Notes: generated from the sequence alone by a model not told the origin. A stretch of 11,502 nucleotides of DNA from JANQPA01 sp964628385 (GCA_964628385.1 CAZVOD010000113.1:1-11502); one strand, 5' to 3'. Shown: positions 1 through 7,749, counted from the first letter of the stretch. Program-made: numbers and translations.

Positions 1-62
1 TTGGCTCAAAATAACTATATTCTCACTCAATCTGTTAGCGAGAAACAAGTCTAATTAAAAGC

Positions 63-860
63 TTACCCCAAAACATCCGGAATCCGATTAACCGCATCCC
101 GCTTTTTCTGATCCATCACCTTTGCATATATCTGAGTGGTCTTTAAATCACTATGGCCTAAAAGTTTGGATACGGTATAAATATCAGTACCGAATTCAAA
201 TTGTAAGGTAGCAAATGTATGCCGGGCACAATGAAACGTAATATCCTTTGTGATCCCAGCTTTCATGATCCATTTCTTCAACTCAATATTATGCCAGGCA
301 CTATATTTTAATCCGGTAAAGACTTTCTCATCAGCCTCACCCTTTCCTTTGGTATAATTATCAATGGCATGAGCCGGGATATCAAGGTACTCCTGACCTT
401 TTGTTTTTTGTTGCCTGAAAGTGACCCGATACATATCTTCGTCAATTTTGGATATGTCCTTCCATTTCAGGTTTTGAATGTCTTTAAATCTCATTCCTTT
501 ATAACAGCTGAACAGAAAGGCTTCCTTCAGTATTTGATTTTTACATTCTGCTTTTGCTGCTTTCTCTAATTCTTCCAGGGTAATGAATTCTCTTTTAGGG
601 TCTTTTGCCTTGACGCTTTTAACTCGTCTGACCGGATTATCAAAGATCAATCCATCTTCAAAGGCCTGATTCAGACAGGCACGGAATTTATTGAAATAAG
701 ATACCACTGAGTTGCGGGATAATTTTCTGCCTCCTCTGGATATAGGAGCCTTCAGAAGGTATTCTTTAAACTCCTCAATAAATTTGGCATTAACTTCCGA
801 GAGGGTAGGGTTGTAATCGAAGAAGAATGAAAAGGGAGATGGCTTTTTCCTTTTTAATAA
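63..860 (-). pseudogene. 5'-truncated tyrosine recombinase (phage-type integrase)
   Basis: This is a tyrosine site-specific recombinase of the Bacteroidota integrase type, which cuts and rejoins DNA at att sites to move an integrative element. Counting from a GTG at 707, the catalytic domain is complete: Arg73 (GMRFKDI), Lys101, His159-x-x-Arg162 (HCARH), His185 (LLGHSD) and the nucleophile Tyr194 (QIYAKV). Upstream of the GTG the frame stays open for 51 codons (708-860). These codons read like the SAM-like core-binding domain (for example NAKFIEEFKEYLL, then GRKLSRNS), but they contain no ATG, GTG or TTG start. The frame then meets the mnmE stop codon at 861-863. Family members are usually about 380-420 residues, so roughly the first 130 residues, including the arm-binding part, are missing. 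It is most likely a 5'-deleted remnant. Initiation at the GTG would give a 214-residue protein without a full core-binding domain. The recombinase identity is secure; the pseudogene status is inferred. Confidence 0.85.
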
Positions 861-878
861 TTACTTCCCGATACAAAA
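861..878 (-). other. Conserved mnmE 3' end, candidate attachment-site remnant
   Basis: The last 18 bases of mnmE read TTTTGTATCGGGAAGTAA on the coding strand and encode FCIGK plus the stop. The 3' end of trmE/mnmE is the established chromosomal attachment site of Salmonella genomic island 1 and related islands, which recombine within the last 18 bases of the gene. Here a recombinase reading frame starts exactly at the stop codon. That makes this an attractive candidate att core, but no second copy lies inside the window. Confidence 0.4.
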
Positions 879-2282
879 CCGGCTGAAGATATTACTCAAC
901 AAATCATCTGTGCTTATTTCACCGGTAATTTCTCCGAGGTGATACAGGGCCTGCCGAATATCCATCGCCACAAAGTCATTGGTGATGCCGGAATCTATGC
1001 CTGTAAGGACGGCAGTGAGGCTGTCGTGGGCTTTTTGTAGGGCTTCGTAGTGACGGATATTGCTCACCACGGTGTTATCCAGGCTTATCTGGTTGGAGAC
1101 AACGGCATTATACAGTTTGTCTTTGAGGTGTAGGACGTTCATGTTGTTGATGGCAGATACCGGCACCCAGCTATCGCTGTCTATCAATTTGCTGCCTTGT
1201 TGATTGGAAGATCCAGTCTGTGTTTCGCCAAAATAGTGTTCGTATTTGGTATAGGGATTCAGGTCCATCTTATTGGCGACTACCAGGATTTGCAGCCCTT
1301 CCCGGTGTAGTTTCTCCAAATCCTTGCGAACCTCTTCCGGCTGGGTTTGGACCACGTCAAAGACATATACCAGTATGGTCGATTGCTTGATTTTCTCCAG
1401 GGTACGTTCCACGCCGACTGCCTCGATGGTGTCTTTGGCATCTCTAATGCCAGCGGTATCGATCAGGCGAAATTGTACGCCGTTGATGTTGAGCACTTCT
1501 TCGATAGTGTCACGGGTAGTCCCGGCAATTTCGCTGACAATGGCGCGTTCTTCGTTGAGTAGAACATTGAGCAAGGTGGATTTTCCGGCATTGGGTCGGC
1601 CCGCAATAACAGTACTGATCCCCTCCTTGATAGCGTTGCCCAGTTGGAAAGACTGCAGGAGATTACCCAGCAGCTTTTGTATTTTTAAAACCAGCGCTTT
1701 TAGTTCATCGCGGTTGGCAAATTCTACATCTTCTTCGCTGAAATCCAGTTCCAGTTCTATCAGGCTGGCAAAGTCGATAAGTTGTTGGCGCAGGTCTGCA
1801 ATCTCATTGGAAATGCCCCCTCTGAGTTGACTCATGGCCAGAGCATGGGAAGAATCCGAATTGGAGGCAATCAAGTCGGCTACGGCTTCAGCCTGGCTGA
1901 GGTCCATCTGTCCGTTGAGGAAGGCTCGTAGTGTGAACTCTCCGGGTTGAGCCATACGTGCTCCTTTCTGAATGCAGAGTCTAATGATATTTTGGATGAT
2001 GTAGTTGGAACCATGACAGGAGAACTCAACCACATTTTCTTTGGTGTAGGATCTGGGTTCAACAAATAGCGAAGCCAGCACCTCGTCTATTATTTTTCCA
2101 TCATCATCCTTTATCGAACCAAAATGAATTGTATGTGAAGCTTGTTGGCTTAATTGTTTTCCATAAAATAACTCATCCGCGATTTTTATCGCCTCCTTTC
2201 CCGATAAACGAATAACGCCAATTGCTCCAACACCTGGTGGTGTGGCTAATGCGACTATGGTATCTTGTAAGTTATGTGTCAT
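861..2282 (-). CDS. mnmE: tRNA uridine-5-carboxymethylaminomethyl(34) synthesis GTPase MnmE
   Basis: MnmE (TrmE/ThdF) works with MnmG to install the carboxymethylaminomethyl group on the wobble uridine U34 of certain tRNAs, using GTP, a folate one-carbon donor and FAD on MnmG. From the chosen start the protein has 473 residues. The N-terminal folate-binding domain begins DTIVALATPPG. The inserted GTPase domain shows G1 GRPNAGKST (228-236), G2 GTTRDT (254-259), G3 DTAG (275-278) and G4 NKMD (337-340). The C-terminus ends FCIGK with the family's conserved cysteine at 470. The segment between G4 and G5 (about 342-372) looks longer than in E. coli. An in-frame ATG at 2336 would add 18 residues, but these cover an intergenic hairpin and are not family-like, so the ATG at 2280-2282 just before THNLQDTIVAL is preferred. 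The gene lies 65 bases downstream of the sugar dehydrogenase on the same strand. Its 3' end directly abuts the recombinase remnant. Confidence 0.96.
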   Translation of the reverse strand: MTHNLQDTIVALATPPGVGAIGVIRLSGKEAIKIADELFYGKQLSQQASHTIHFGSIKDDDGKIIDEVLASLFVEPRSYTKENVVEFSCHGSNYIIQNIIRLCIQKGARMAQPGEFTLRAFLNGQMDLSQAEAVADLIASNSDSSHALAMSQLRGGISNEIADLRQQLIDFASLIELELDFSEEDVEFANRDELKALVLKIQKLLGNLLQSFQLGNAIKEGISTVIAGRPNAGKSTLLNVLLNEERAIVSEIAGTTRDTIEEVLNINGVQFRLIDTAGIRDAKDTIEAVGVERTLEKIKQSTILVYVFDVVQTQPEEVRKDLEKLHREGLQILVVANKMDLNPYTKYEHYFGETQTGSSNQQGSKLIDSDSWVPVSAINNMNVLHLKDKLYNAVVSNQISLDNTVVSNIRHYEALQKAHDSLTAVLTGIDSGITNDFVAMDIRQALYHLGEITGEISTDDLLSNIFSRFCIGK

Positions 2283-2307
2283 TACTGCTTTTTTGAGATA
2301 GCATTTA

Positions 2308-2333
2308 GAGGGTATAGAATTTCCCATACCCTC
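2308..2333 (-). other. Hairpin between sugar dehydrogenase gene and mnmE
   Basis: A perfect inverted repeat has 8-base arms (gagggtat at 2308-2315, ataccctc at 2326-2333) and a 10-base loop. It lies between the dehydrogenase stop (2348-2350) and the mnmE start (2282). No U-tract follows it on either strand, so it is not a classical intrinsic terminator. It could be a mnmE leader structure, an RNA-stability element, or a weak transcription stop between the genes. Confidence 0.45.
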
Positions 2334-2347
2334 CAAAAGTTATTGCT

Positions 2348-3784
2348 CTAATTTTGCTTAATAATTCTTTGTGTGTACTTTTTGTTCTGCTGGCTTATTT
2401 CTAAAAAATAAGTCCCTACTGGTAAACTTTCCCAATTAAGTATTTTTGAAAAATTTTGAGAAAATCGCTCAGTGGAGCTGTGTATAATTTTTCCATCCAA
2501 ATTTAGCAGAGACAATTGAAAATCGCCAGTTGCTTTAGTGCTAAAACGCAGGGTCAATTGATCCTGGAATGGGTTGGGAGCCACAGTAAAGGAATCAAAT
2601 TCAAGGACTTGCCGAGCTGAATTAACGACGTTACCGTTCAAAGTAAAGATGATACCATCCTGAACTGCAGCGACGTATAGCTGCCCTGAATCACCCTGCC
2701 CCAAAGCTACCAATTGATTGTTGGTGTATTTCATCAGGTCAGAATTGATAAACCCTCCAAACTGATCCTGTAGAATTGCAGAAACGGTTCCTGTACAGTA
2801 ATCTGCATAAATATAATAACCATTTAAGCCGGGGTACTGTGTACCTCTGTATACAAAACCACCCGTTACAGAACCACCACAGCCATCATCGGATATATGT
2901 CTGTAAACATGAATGGGAAAGACATAGTTGTCCTGATTTTGGCAGCCAGATGTGTTGAAGGCTTTATCGCCTTCAAAGCAGCGCCATCCGTAGTTTTCTC
3001 CTCCTCTACTGGAAGAAGGCATAAAATTGACTTCTTCGGTATTATTTTGGCCCACATCGCCGATCCAAAGGTCGCCAGTGGCACTGTCAAAGCTGAATCG
3101 CCAGGGGTTTCGCAGGCCAAGCGCCCAGATTTCGTCCAAGACATTTGGGTTATTTACAAAAGGGTTATCGTCGGGTATAGTATAAGGGATAGCTTCACTA
3201 TTGGTGTTAACGTCAATGCGAAGCATCTTACCTAGAAGGCTCCGTGGGTTTTGGGCAAAATTTTGAGGATCACCGGCTGCCCCACCATCCCCAAGGCCGA
3301 TGTAAAGAAAGCCATCCGGCCCGAAATGAAGATCGCCACCATTGTGATTGTTAAATGGCTGTTCTACCTGCAAGATGATCTTTTCAGAATCTGGATTTGC
3401 CCGGTCAGGATCAGCCTGATCTACTGAATACCTAGAAATCACCGTGTTACCATCAAGGTTAGTGTAGTTAATATAAAAATAGCCATTAGTTTTAAAGTCA
3501 GGATGAAAAACCAGGCCGAGCAACCCTCTTTCGCTTGACCCCGAATTCACTTGTTTGTTGATATCAAGAAAAGGGATCGGAACTGTGAAGGCATCGCTAT
3601 CGATTATTTTAATGAGGCCTTCTTTTTCAAGAATAAACAAGCGTTCATCTCCGGCATTGCTTATACCTACCGGAATGTCAAATCCAGTGGCGTAGGGTTC
3701 CATGGTAAGTTCCGGCTGAGCCGAAAGTGAATAAATCCCTATAGTTAGGGAAAGTAGACAGAATATTTTTTTTGTTATTTGCAT
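2348..3784 (-). CDS. Secreted GSDH-family sugar dehydrogenase with type IX sorting domain
   Basis: The protein has 478 residues. A signal peptide covers about 1-22 (positive start, hydrophobic core, SLSAQ cleavage region). A glucose/sorbosone dehydrogenase-type six-bladed propeller covers about 26-385. A type A type IX secretion (Por) C-terminal sorting domain covers about 396-478 (APNPFQDQL, then LPVGTYFLEI and a basic tail). Propeller motifs include NHNGGDLHFGPDG (146-158), whose His147 corresponds to the catalytic base region of soluble PQQ glucose dehydrogenases, and GLRNPWRFSFD (223-233). The family oxidises aldoses with PQQ, but many members are uncharacterised, so the substrate is unknown. 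The protein should be exported by Sec, moved across the outer membrane by the type IX system, and released or anchored at the surface. Cys269, Cys281, Cys302 and Cys330 could form disulfides. The gene is followed by mnmE on the same strand and has a promoter-like -7 site 20-27 bases upstream. Confidence 0.93.
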   Translation of the reverse strand: MQITKKIFCLLSLTIGIYSLSAQPELTMEPYATGFDIPVGISNAGDERLFILEKEGLIKIIDSDAFTVPIPFLDINKQVNSGSSERGLLGLVFHPDFKTNGYFYINYTNLDGNTVISRYSVDQADPDRANPDSEKIILQVEQPFNNHNGGDLHFGPDGFLYIGLGDGGAAGDPQNFAQNPRSLLGKMLRIDVNTNSEAIPYTIPDDNPFVNNPNVLDEIWALGLRNPWRFSFDSATGDLWIGDVGQNNTEEVNFMPSSSRGGENYGWRCFEGDKAFNTSGCQNQDNYVFPIHVYRHISDDGCGGSVTGGFVYRGTQYPGLNGYYIYADYCTGTVSAILQDQFGGFINSDLMKYTNNQLVALGQGDSGQLYVAAVQDGIIFTLNGNVVNSARQVLEFDSFTVAPNPFQDQLTLRFSTKATGDFQLSLLNLDGKIIHSSTERFSQNFSKILNWESLPVGTYFLEISQQNKKYTQRIIKQN

Positions 3785-3803
3785 ACTGTTTTGATTTGAT
3801 GTT

Positions 3804-3811
3804 CAAAATTA
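3804..3811 (-). promoter_or_regulatory. Possible -7 element of the sugar dehydrogenase promoter
   Basis: On the minus strand these bases read TAATTTTG, a full match to the Bacteroidota -7 consensus TAnnTTTG. They lie 20-27 bases upstream of the start codon, which would give a very short leader. No convincing -33 TTG sits at the usual spacing, so support is partial. Confidence 0.3.
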
Positions 3812-4094
3812 GAAGCAAGATCCAAAAAATTAATAGTAAAATGGGAGTATGGTTTTAGCTCTTTGCAATTCTTAAGCCTGGATTTACATTCCGGGCTGTC
3901 TGGTTGAAGACCTTATTCTCACTTTCTTGAGCGTGTGGTAGGTATTTTGAAAAAAATGGTCTAAAAAGTGAAACATTCGCAGAAAATCCACATATGTTTA
4001 GAGTATTATAGATATAGATTTATTGTAATATAAATTCAGTTTTTCTAGAACATAGAATTCATTTAATATTGTATAAGTCCAACATCCAGTGCGG

Positions 4095-4125
4095 TTGACA
4101 CATAAAGGATCGTTTAATATATTTG
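4095..4125 (+). promoter_or_regulatory. Strong promoter-like site inside the intergenic region
   Basis: The site reads TTGACA (4095-4100), 17 bases, then TATATT (4118-4123), which is near the sigma-70 ideal. It also fits the Bacteroidota form: TTG (4095-4097), 20 bases, then TATATTTG (4118-4125), a full match to TAnnTTTG. A start around 4131-4133 is expected. The only element directly downstream is the terminator at 4161-4190. Confidence 0.6.
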
Positions 4126-4130
4126 TGATC

Positions 4131-4190
4131 GTAAATGTTTTATGGGATTATGATTTTGTGACCTACTTCCAAACGGGAGTAGGTTTTTTT
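4131..4190 (+). ncRNA. Candidate short RNA or attenuated leader
   Basis: A transcript from the promoter at 4095-4125 would run about 60 bases to the intrinsic terminator at 4161-4190. It could be a small regulatory RNA. Alternatively it could be a leader in which the terminator controls read-through towards the phosphatase gene about 280 bases further on. The transcript contains a tiny frame, MFYGIMIL (ATG 4135, stop TGA 4159-4161), whose stop touches the terminator stem. That arrangement recalls attenuator leader peptides, but the peptide has no run of one amino acid. The 5' end is inferred from the promoter, and no known RNA family was recognised. Confidence 0.35.
4161..4190 (+). terminator. 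Intrinsic terminator
   Basis: A 10-base-pair stem (acctacttcc at 4161-4170, gggagtaggt at 4175-4184, one G-U pair) closes a four-base loop aaac and runs into a T tract at 4184-4190. This is a textbook rho-independent terminator for plus-strand transcription. No annotated plus-strand gene lies upstream of it in this intergenic region. Confidence 0.8.
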
Positions 4191-4469
4191 AGTTGTGAAA
4201 ATAAAGGATTGACAAAGCAGGAAAGAGGTGAAATTTTTGGTGGTTAAATGGAGAAACGATCTCTTTGCAATCTCTTTTACAGTCTTTTTCATGGTAGGTG
4301 CTGTGTTTTTGATGACCAGCAAACTCAAATTGGGCCCTGTTTTTTTAAGGAGAGCAAAGCTGCCACGTTACTTAGTATGGAAAGCTGTTCGCATACGCAG
4401 AAGACGCTTGCCGTTTTAGATAATGCCGTGGAAATGCGTTAACTTTCCGTTGGATACAAAAATACTTAT

Positions 4470-4931
4470 ATGAGAATACTAATGGTTTGCTTGGGAAATA
4501 TTTGTCGATCTCCTCTGGCGGAAGGTATTTTGAAAAATAAAATAAAGAAACGTAGTTTGGACTGGCAGGTGGATTCTGCGGGTACAGGTGCCTATCACAT
4601 TGGAGAATTGCCTGATCCCCGATCTATTGCAGAAGCACTCAAGCATGATATTGATATTACTGATCAGCGAGCCCGGCAATTTTCGACTACTGACCTGGAG
4701 AATTTTGATTTAATCCTTACTATGGATTTATCTAACTACAGAAATGTCGTTAACCTGGCTAAAAATGAACGGCAGAAAAATAAGGTGAGAATGATTATGG
4801 ATTTTGTATCCGAAGAGAAAAATCAGCCAGTTCCTGATCCTTACTGGGATGATGATGGCTTTGCTCAGGTTTATACGATGCTTGACCAGGCAACTGATGC
4901 GATCATTGAAGCCTATCTGGGAGAAGAATAG
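4470..4931 (+). CDS. Low-molecular-weight protein tyrosine phosphatase
   Basis: The protein has 153 residues, the normal length for the cytosolic low-molecular-weight tyrosine phosphatase family (Wzb/YwlE/Etp). The catalytic P-loop near the N-terminus is CLGNICRS, with nucleophile Cys7 and phosphate-binding Arg13-Ser14 (C-x5-R). The general-acid loop is DPY at 123-125. Both signature elements are intact, so the enzyme should hydrolyse phosphotyrosine or phosphoarginine. The target is unknown: no tyrosine kinase or polysaccharide genes are nearby, so the Wzb-type role in capsule export is not supported by context. The start ATG at 4470 places MRILMVCLGN directly before the P-loop, as is usual. 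The gene stands alone on the plus strand and converges with sucA, with paired hairpins between them. Confidence 0.95.
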   Translation: MRILMVCLGNICRSPLAEGILKNKIKKRSLDWQVDSAGTGAYHIGELPDPRSIAEALKHDIDITDQRARQFSTTDLENFDLILTMDLSNYRNVVNLAKNERQKNKVRMIMDFVSEEKNQPVPDPYWDDDGFAQVYTMLDQATDAIIEAYLGEE

Positions 4932-4972
4932 ACACCTGGCATTTGAGTGCCAGATGTCTATCAATAATAGAC
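4931..4972. terminator. Two overlapping hairpins between convergent genes
   Basis: The whole gap between the phosphatase stop and the sucA stop is palindromic. The first stem has arms 4931-4941 and 4948-4958 (11 pairs, one of them a mismatch) and loop tttgag. The second has arms gtctat (4956-4961) and atagac (4967-4972) with loop caata. They share bases 4956-4958, so only one can form fully at a time. No long U-tract is present. The likely role is bidirectional termination or 3'-end protection for both genes. Confidence 0.5.
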
Positions 4973-7723
4973 CTATACATCAAAGGTTTTGTCGATTATA
5001 TCCTGTTGCTGCTGGTCGTGTACTTTCTTGTAACCAGTAGCGGGAGAGGCACTGGCCTTTCTTGAAATCACATTTAGCGGCTTATCTCTGTATGTCATGG
5101 CAACATGCTGCCATGGCCCCATATTGAGCGGTTCTTCCTGTACCCAGTAATAGTCTGCTTCAGAGTAGCGATCCAGAATTTTGTTAATTTGGCTGGTCGG
5201 GAAGGGATAGAGCTGTTCTACCCTAACCAGTGCTACATCATCGCGCTTATCTTCCTGCTTCTTTTGATGCAGATCATAGTAGATTTTTCCACTACACAGT
5301 GCAACACGCTTGGTTTTATTATCATTTCTGGGCTCTACAAACGGATCGTCAATAACTTCTTGGAAACGAGTACCGGGCTCAAAGTCTTCTATTTCCGATA
5401 CACACAAGGGATGACGGAGCAAAGATTTTGGCGACATTACGATCAGGGGTTTTCTGAAGGGCCACGCTAGCTGTCTTCTCAATAAGTGGAAGAAGTTGGC
5501 AGGTTGGGTAATATTGGCTACCACCATATTGTACTCTGAACAAGATTGCAAGAAGCGTTCCAGGCGAGCGCTGGAGTGTTCAGGACCTTGTCCTTCATAG
5601 CCATGCGGCAGAAGCATAACCAAGCCATTCATATTTTGCCATTTGGATTCGGCGGCTGTCAGGTATTGATCCACAATGGTTTGTCCACCGTTGTAGAAAT
5701 CTCCGAATTGCGCTTCCCAAACTACTAATGCATCGGGAGTAGCCAGTGCATAGCCGTATTCAAATCCCATGACTCCAAACTCGGAGAGTAGGGAATTGAA
5801 AATCCGAAACTGCCCCTGTCCTTCCTTCATGCCGTGAAGGCGATTATATTCCTGATAAGTTTTGGCATCTCTAAGGATAGCATGACGATGAGAAAAAGTA
5901 CCGCGTCTTACATCCTGCCCACTCATTCTTACATCTTTGCCCGCCAGTAATATGCTACCATAGGCCAGCAACTCGCCCATCGCCCAGTCCAGTTGATTAT
6001 TATCCAGCTGCTTGCGTTTGCTTTTAAACAAACGGTTCACTTTTGATAATGGAGAAAAATTATCCGGTAATGACATCAGATGCTTAATCATCAAGTCCAG
6101 GTCTTTTTTGGGTATACCCGTTTCTGGAGACTGTTCAAAGTCTTCTGCTTCGGCCTTATCGTTAAGGTCTCGCCAGGCTTTTTCGGGCTCCTGGTAGCTG
6201 TAGGGGAGAGGGCGTTCTTTGACTTCATCGAGACGCTTCTGTAATAGGTTCCAGAATTTTTCTTCCAACTCATCAGCCAAGTCTTTGTCGACATCTCCCC
6301 GGTTGACTAATTGTTTGGAGTAAATTTCTCTCGGATTCGGATGGTCAATAATAAGTTTATACATCTCTGGCTGCGTAAATTTCGGATCATCCCCCTCATT
6401 GTGACCATGCTTGCGATAGCATACCATATCTATGAATACATCGCTATTGAATTCCTGGCGATAAGCAATTGCCGATTCTACTGCAAATAGCAAAGCCTCT
6501 GGGTCATCCCCATTGACATGGAATACCGGTGCCTGTACTACATTGGCTACTCCTGTGGAGTAAGTAGAAGAGCGGGCATCATCAAAATCAGTAGTAAATC
6601 CAACTTGGTTGTTGATAATAAAGTGAAGAGTACCACCGGTGTAGTATCCTTCTAGCTGACTCATCTGAACTGTCTCGTAGGCAATACCCTGACCGGCAAT
6701 AGCGGCATCACCATGTATCAGTATGGGAAGTATCCTGTCGTAATCACTCTTGTAAAGGATATCGGCCTTTGCTCTGGCAAACCCTTCTACTACTGTATTT
6801 ACTGATTCCAGGTGAGAAGGGTTGGGTACTAGCTTTAAGTGAACTTTCTTGCCGGATGGAGTATCTACCAGCGAAGAATAGCCCAGGTGATATTTAACGT
6901 CACCGTCGCCAAAGCTCAGATCCGGTACTGCTGTTCCTTCAAATTCATTGAAAATTTGCTCGTAAGTTTTATTCATTATATTGGCCAGAACATTCAGGCG
7001 GCCCCGGTGTGCCATTCCTATGATCACCTCTTCTACGCGATCCTCGGCAGCGGCATTGATAATGCCATCCAGCCCTACAATTGCCGATTCACCGCCTTCC
7101 AGCGAGAATCGCTTTTGTCCTACGTATTTGGTGTGCAGGAATTTTTCGAAAACTACTGCACCATTTAACTTTTCAAGGATTCTACGCTTCTTTTCTATGG
7201 GTAAGTCAAAGCCGCGATCTGGATTGTGGCTTTCTATACGGGTGCGCATCCAGCGTCGGCGCCCTCTATCTTGAATATGGTGATACTCAAAGCCTATCGT
7301 CCCACAATACACTCTTCTCATGTGATCGATAATCTCGCGTAGCGTGGCATTTTCTAGCCCTATTTCCTGGCTGGCCTGGAATTTTGCATCCAGGTCTGCT
7401 TCTGATAGATTGAAATCTTCCAGATTGAGGTTGGGGCGCCGATCCCGGCGTTGCCTGATCGGATTGGTAGTAGACAGTAGGTGACCTCTGTTTCGAAAAG
7501 CTTTGATCAGAGAAAGCACCCGGAATTCTTTTGGATCTATCTGGCCTGAGCCAACGTGGGAGGTAGCTGCTTCAGAGGCTCCATTATTTTGATGGGCAAA
7601 ATCAAAACCGCTGAAAAAGGCTTTCCATCCATCTTCCACAGTATCCGGTTCTTTCAGGTACTTCTCGTACATTTGATCTATGAAAGCAGGATTAGCATTG
7701 GCGATAAATGAAAAATCACTCAT
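4973..7723 (-). CDS. sucA: 2-oxoglutarate dehydrogenase E1 component
   Basis: This thiamine-diphosphate enzyme decarboxylates 2-oxoglutarate and transfers the succinyl group to the lipoyl arm of E2 (SucB) in the TCA cycle. The 916-residue length matches the family. The N-terminal E2-binding segment is present (NPAFIDQMYEKYL, 11-23). The dehydrogenase domain has MAHRGRLNVL (237-246), NPSHLE (301-306), the ThDP-binding HGDAAIAGQG (337-346), NNQVGFTT (371-378) and YRKHGHNEGDDP (436-447). The transketolase-type pyrimidine domain and the C-terminal E1 domain follow. All regions look intact. The start ATG gives the family-like MSDFSFIANANPAF. Unlike the common sucAB arrangement, no E2 gene follows: the gene ends against the convergent phosphatase gene, so sucB must be elsewhere. 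A long hairpin lies in its leader. Confidence 0.97.
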   Translation of the reverse strand: MSDFSFIANANPAFIDQMYEKYLKEPDTVEDGWKAFFSGFDFAHQNNGASEAATSHVGSGQIDPKEFRVLSLIKAFRNRGHLLSTTNPIRQRRDRRPNLNLEDFNLSEADLDAKFQASQEIGLENATLREIIDHMRRVYCGTIGFEYHHIQDRGRRRWMRTRIESHNPDRGFDLPIEKKRRILEKLNGAVVFEKFLHTKYVGQKRFSLEGGESAIVGLDGIINAAAEDRVEEVIIGMAHRGRLNVLANIMNKTYEQIFNEFEGTAVPDLSFGDGDVKYHLGYSSLVDTPSGKKVHLKLVPNPSHLESVNTVVEGFARAKADILYKSDYDRILPILIHGDAAIAGQGIAYETVQMSQLEGYYTGGTLHFIINNQVGFTTDFDDARSSTYSTGVANVVQAPVFHVNGDDPEALLFAVESAIAYRQEFNSDVFIDMVCYRKHGHNEGDDPKFTQPEMYKLIIDHPNPREIYSKQLVNRGDVDKDLADELEEKFWNLLQKRLDEVKERPLPYSYQEPEKAWRDLNDKAEAEDFEQSPETGIPKKDLDLMIKHLMSLPDNFSPLSKVNRLFKSKRKQLDNNQLDWAMGELLAYGSILLAGKDVRMSGQDVRRGTFSHRHAILRDAKTYQEYNRLHGMKEGQGQFRIFNSLLSEFGVMGFEYGYALATPDALVVWEAQFGDFYNGGQTIVDQYLTAAESKWQNMNGLVMLLPHGYEGQGPEHSSARLERFLQSCSEYNMVVANITQPANFFHLLRRQLAWPFRKPLIVMSPKSLLRHPLCVSEIEDFEPGTRFQEVIDDPFVEPRNDNKTKRVALCSGKIYYDLHQKKQEDKRDDVALVRVEQLYPFPTSQINKILDRYSEADYYWVQEEPLNMGPWQHVAMTYRDKPLNVISRKASASPATGYKKVHDQQQQDIIDKTFDV

Positions 7724-7749
7724 GTTAGGATAAAATTTTTAGAAGCCAG

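Larger units (their letters stand above)
3785..4469. other. 685-base intergenic region without a convincing protein gene
   Basis: This AT-rich spacer separates the divergent sugar dehydrogenase and phosphatase genes. It holds the dehydrogenase promoter side, a weak hairpin on the plus strand (arms 3875-3881 and 3891-3897, one G-U pair), and the promoter/terminator pair at 4095-4190 listed separately. Downstream of the terminator, 4191-4469 contains only short overlapping frames. One GTG-initiated frame of 63 codons (4228-4419, plus) has a hydrophobic stretch and an arginine-rich tail and follows a purine-rich sequence, but nothing else supports it. The phosphatase leader (about 4440-4469) is AT-rich and has no Shine-Dalgarno. 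Confidence 0.6.

Noticed and set aside
1..62. Searched for a second att-like copy of the mnmE tail beyond the recombinase
   Set aside because: No match to the 18-base tail in these bases; any far element boundary would be outside the window.
1273..1830. Long plus-strand open frame of 185 codons antisense to mnmE
   Set aside because: Serine-rich shadow translation opposite the conserved mnmE GTPase domain; no family resemblance and no start context.
2897..3235. Plus-strand open frame of 112 codons antisense to the sugar dehydrogenase
   Set aside because: Lies wholly opposite a well-supported coding region and shows no recognisable motif.
3950..4000. Possible DnaA box (aaatccaca) hinting at a replication origin
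   Set aside because: Two mismatches to TTATCCACA, a single copy, and no dnaA gene or box cluster nearby.
4140..4328. 62-codon minus-strand frame
   Set aside because: Spans the intrinsic terminator and an AT-rich spacer; composition looks non-coding.
4228..4419. 63-codon plus-strand frame with a hydrophobic stretch and arginine-rich tail
   Set aside because: GTG start, overlapping rival frame at 4248-4442, atypical composition and no family resemblance. Not excluded, but unsupported as a gene.
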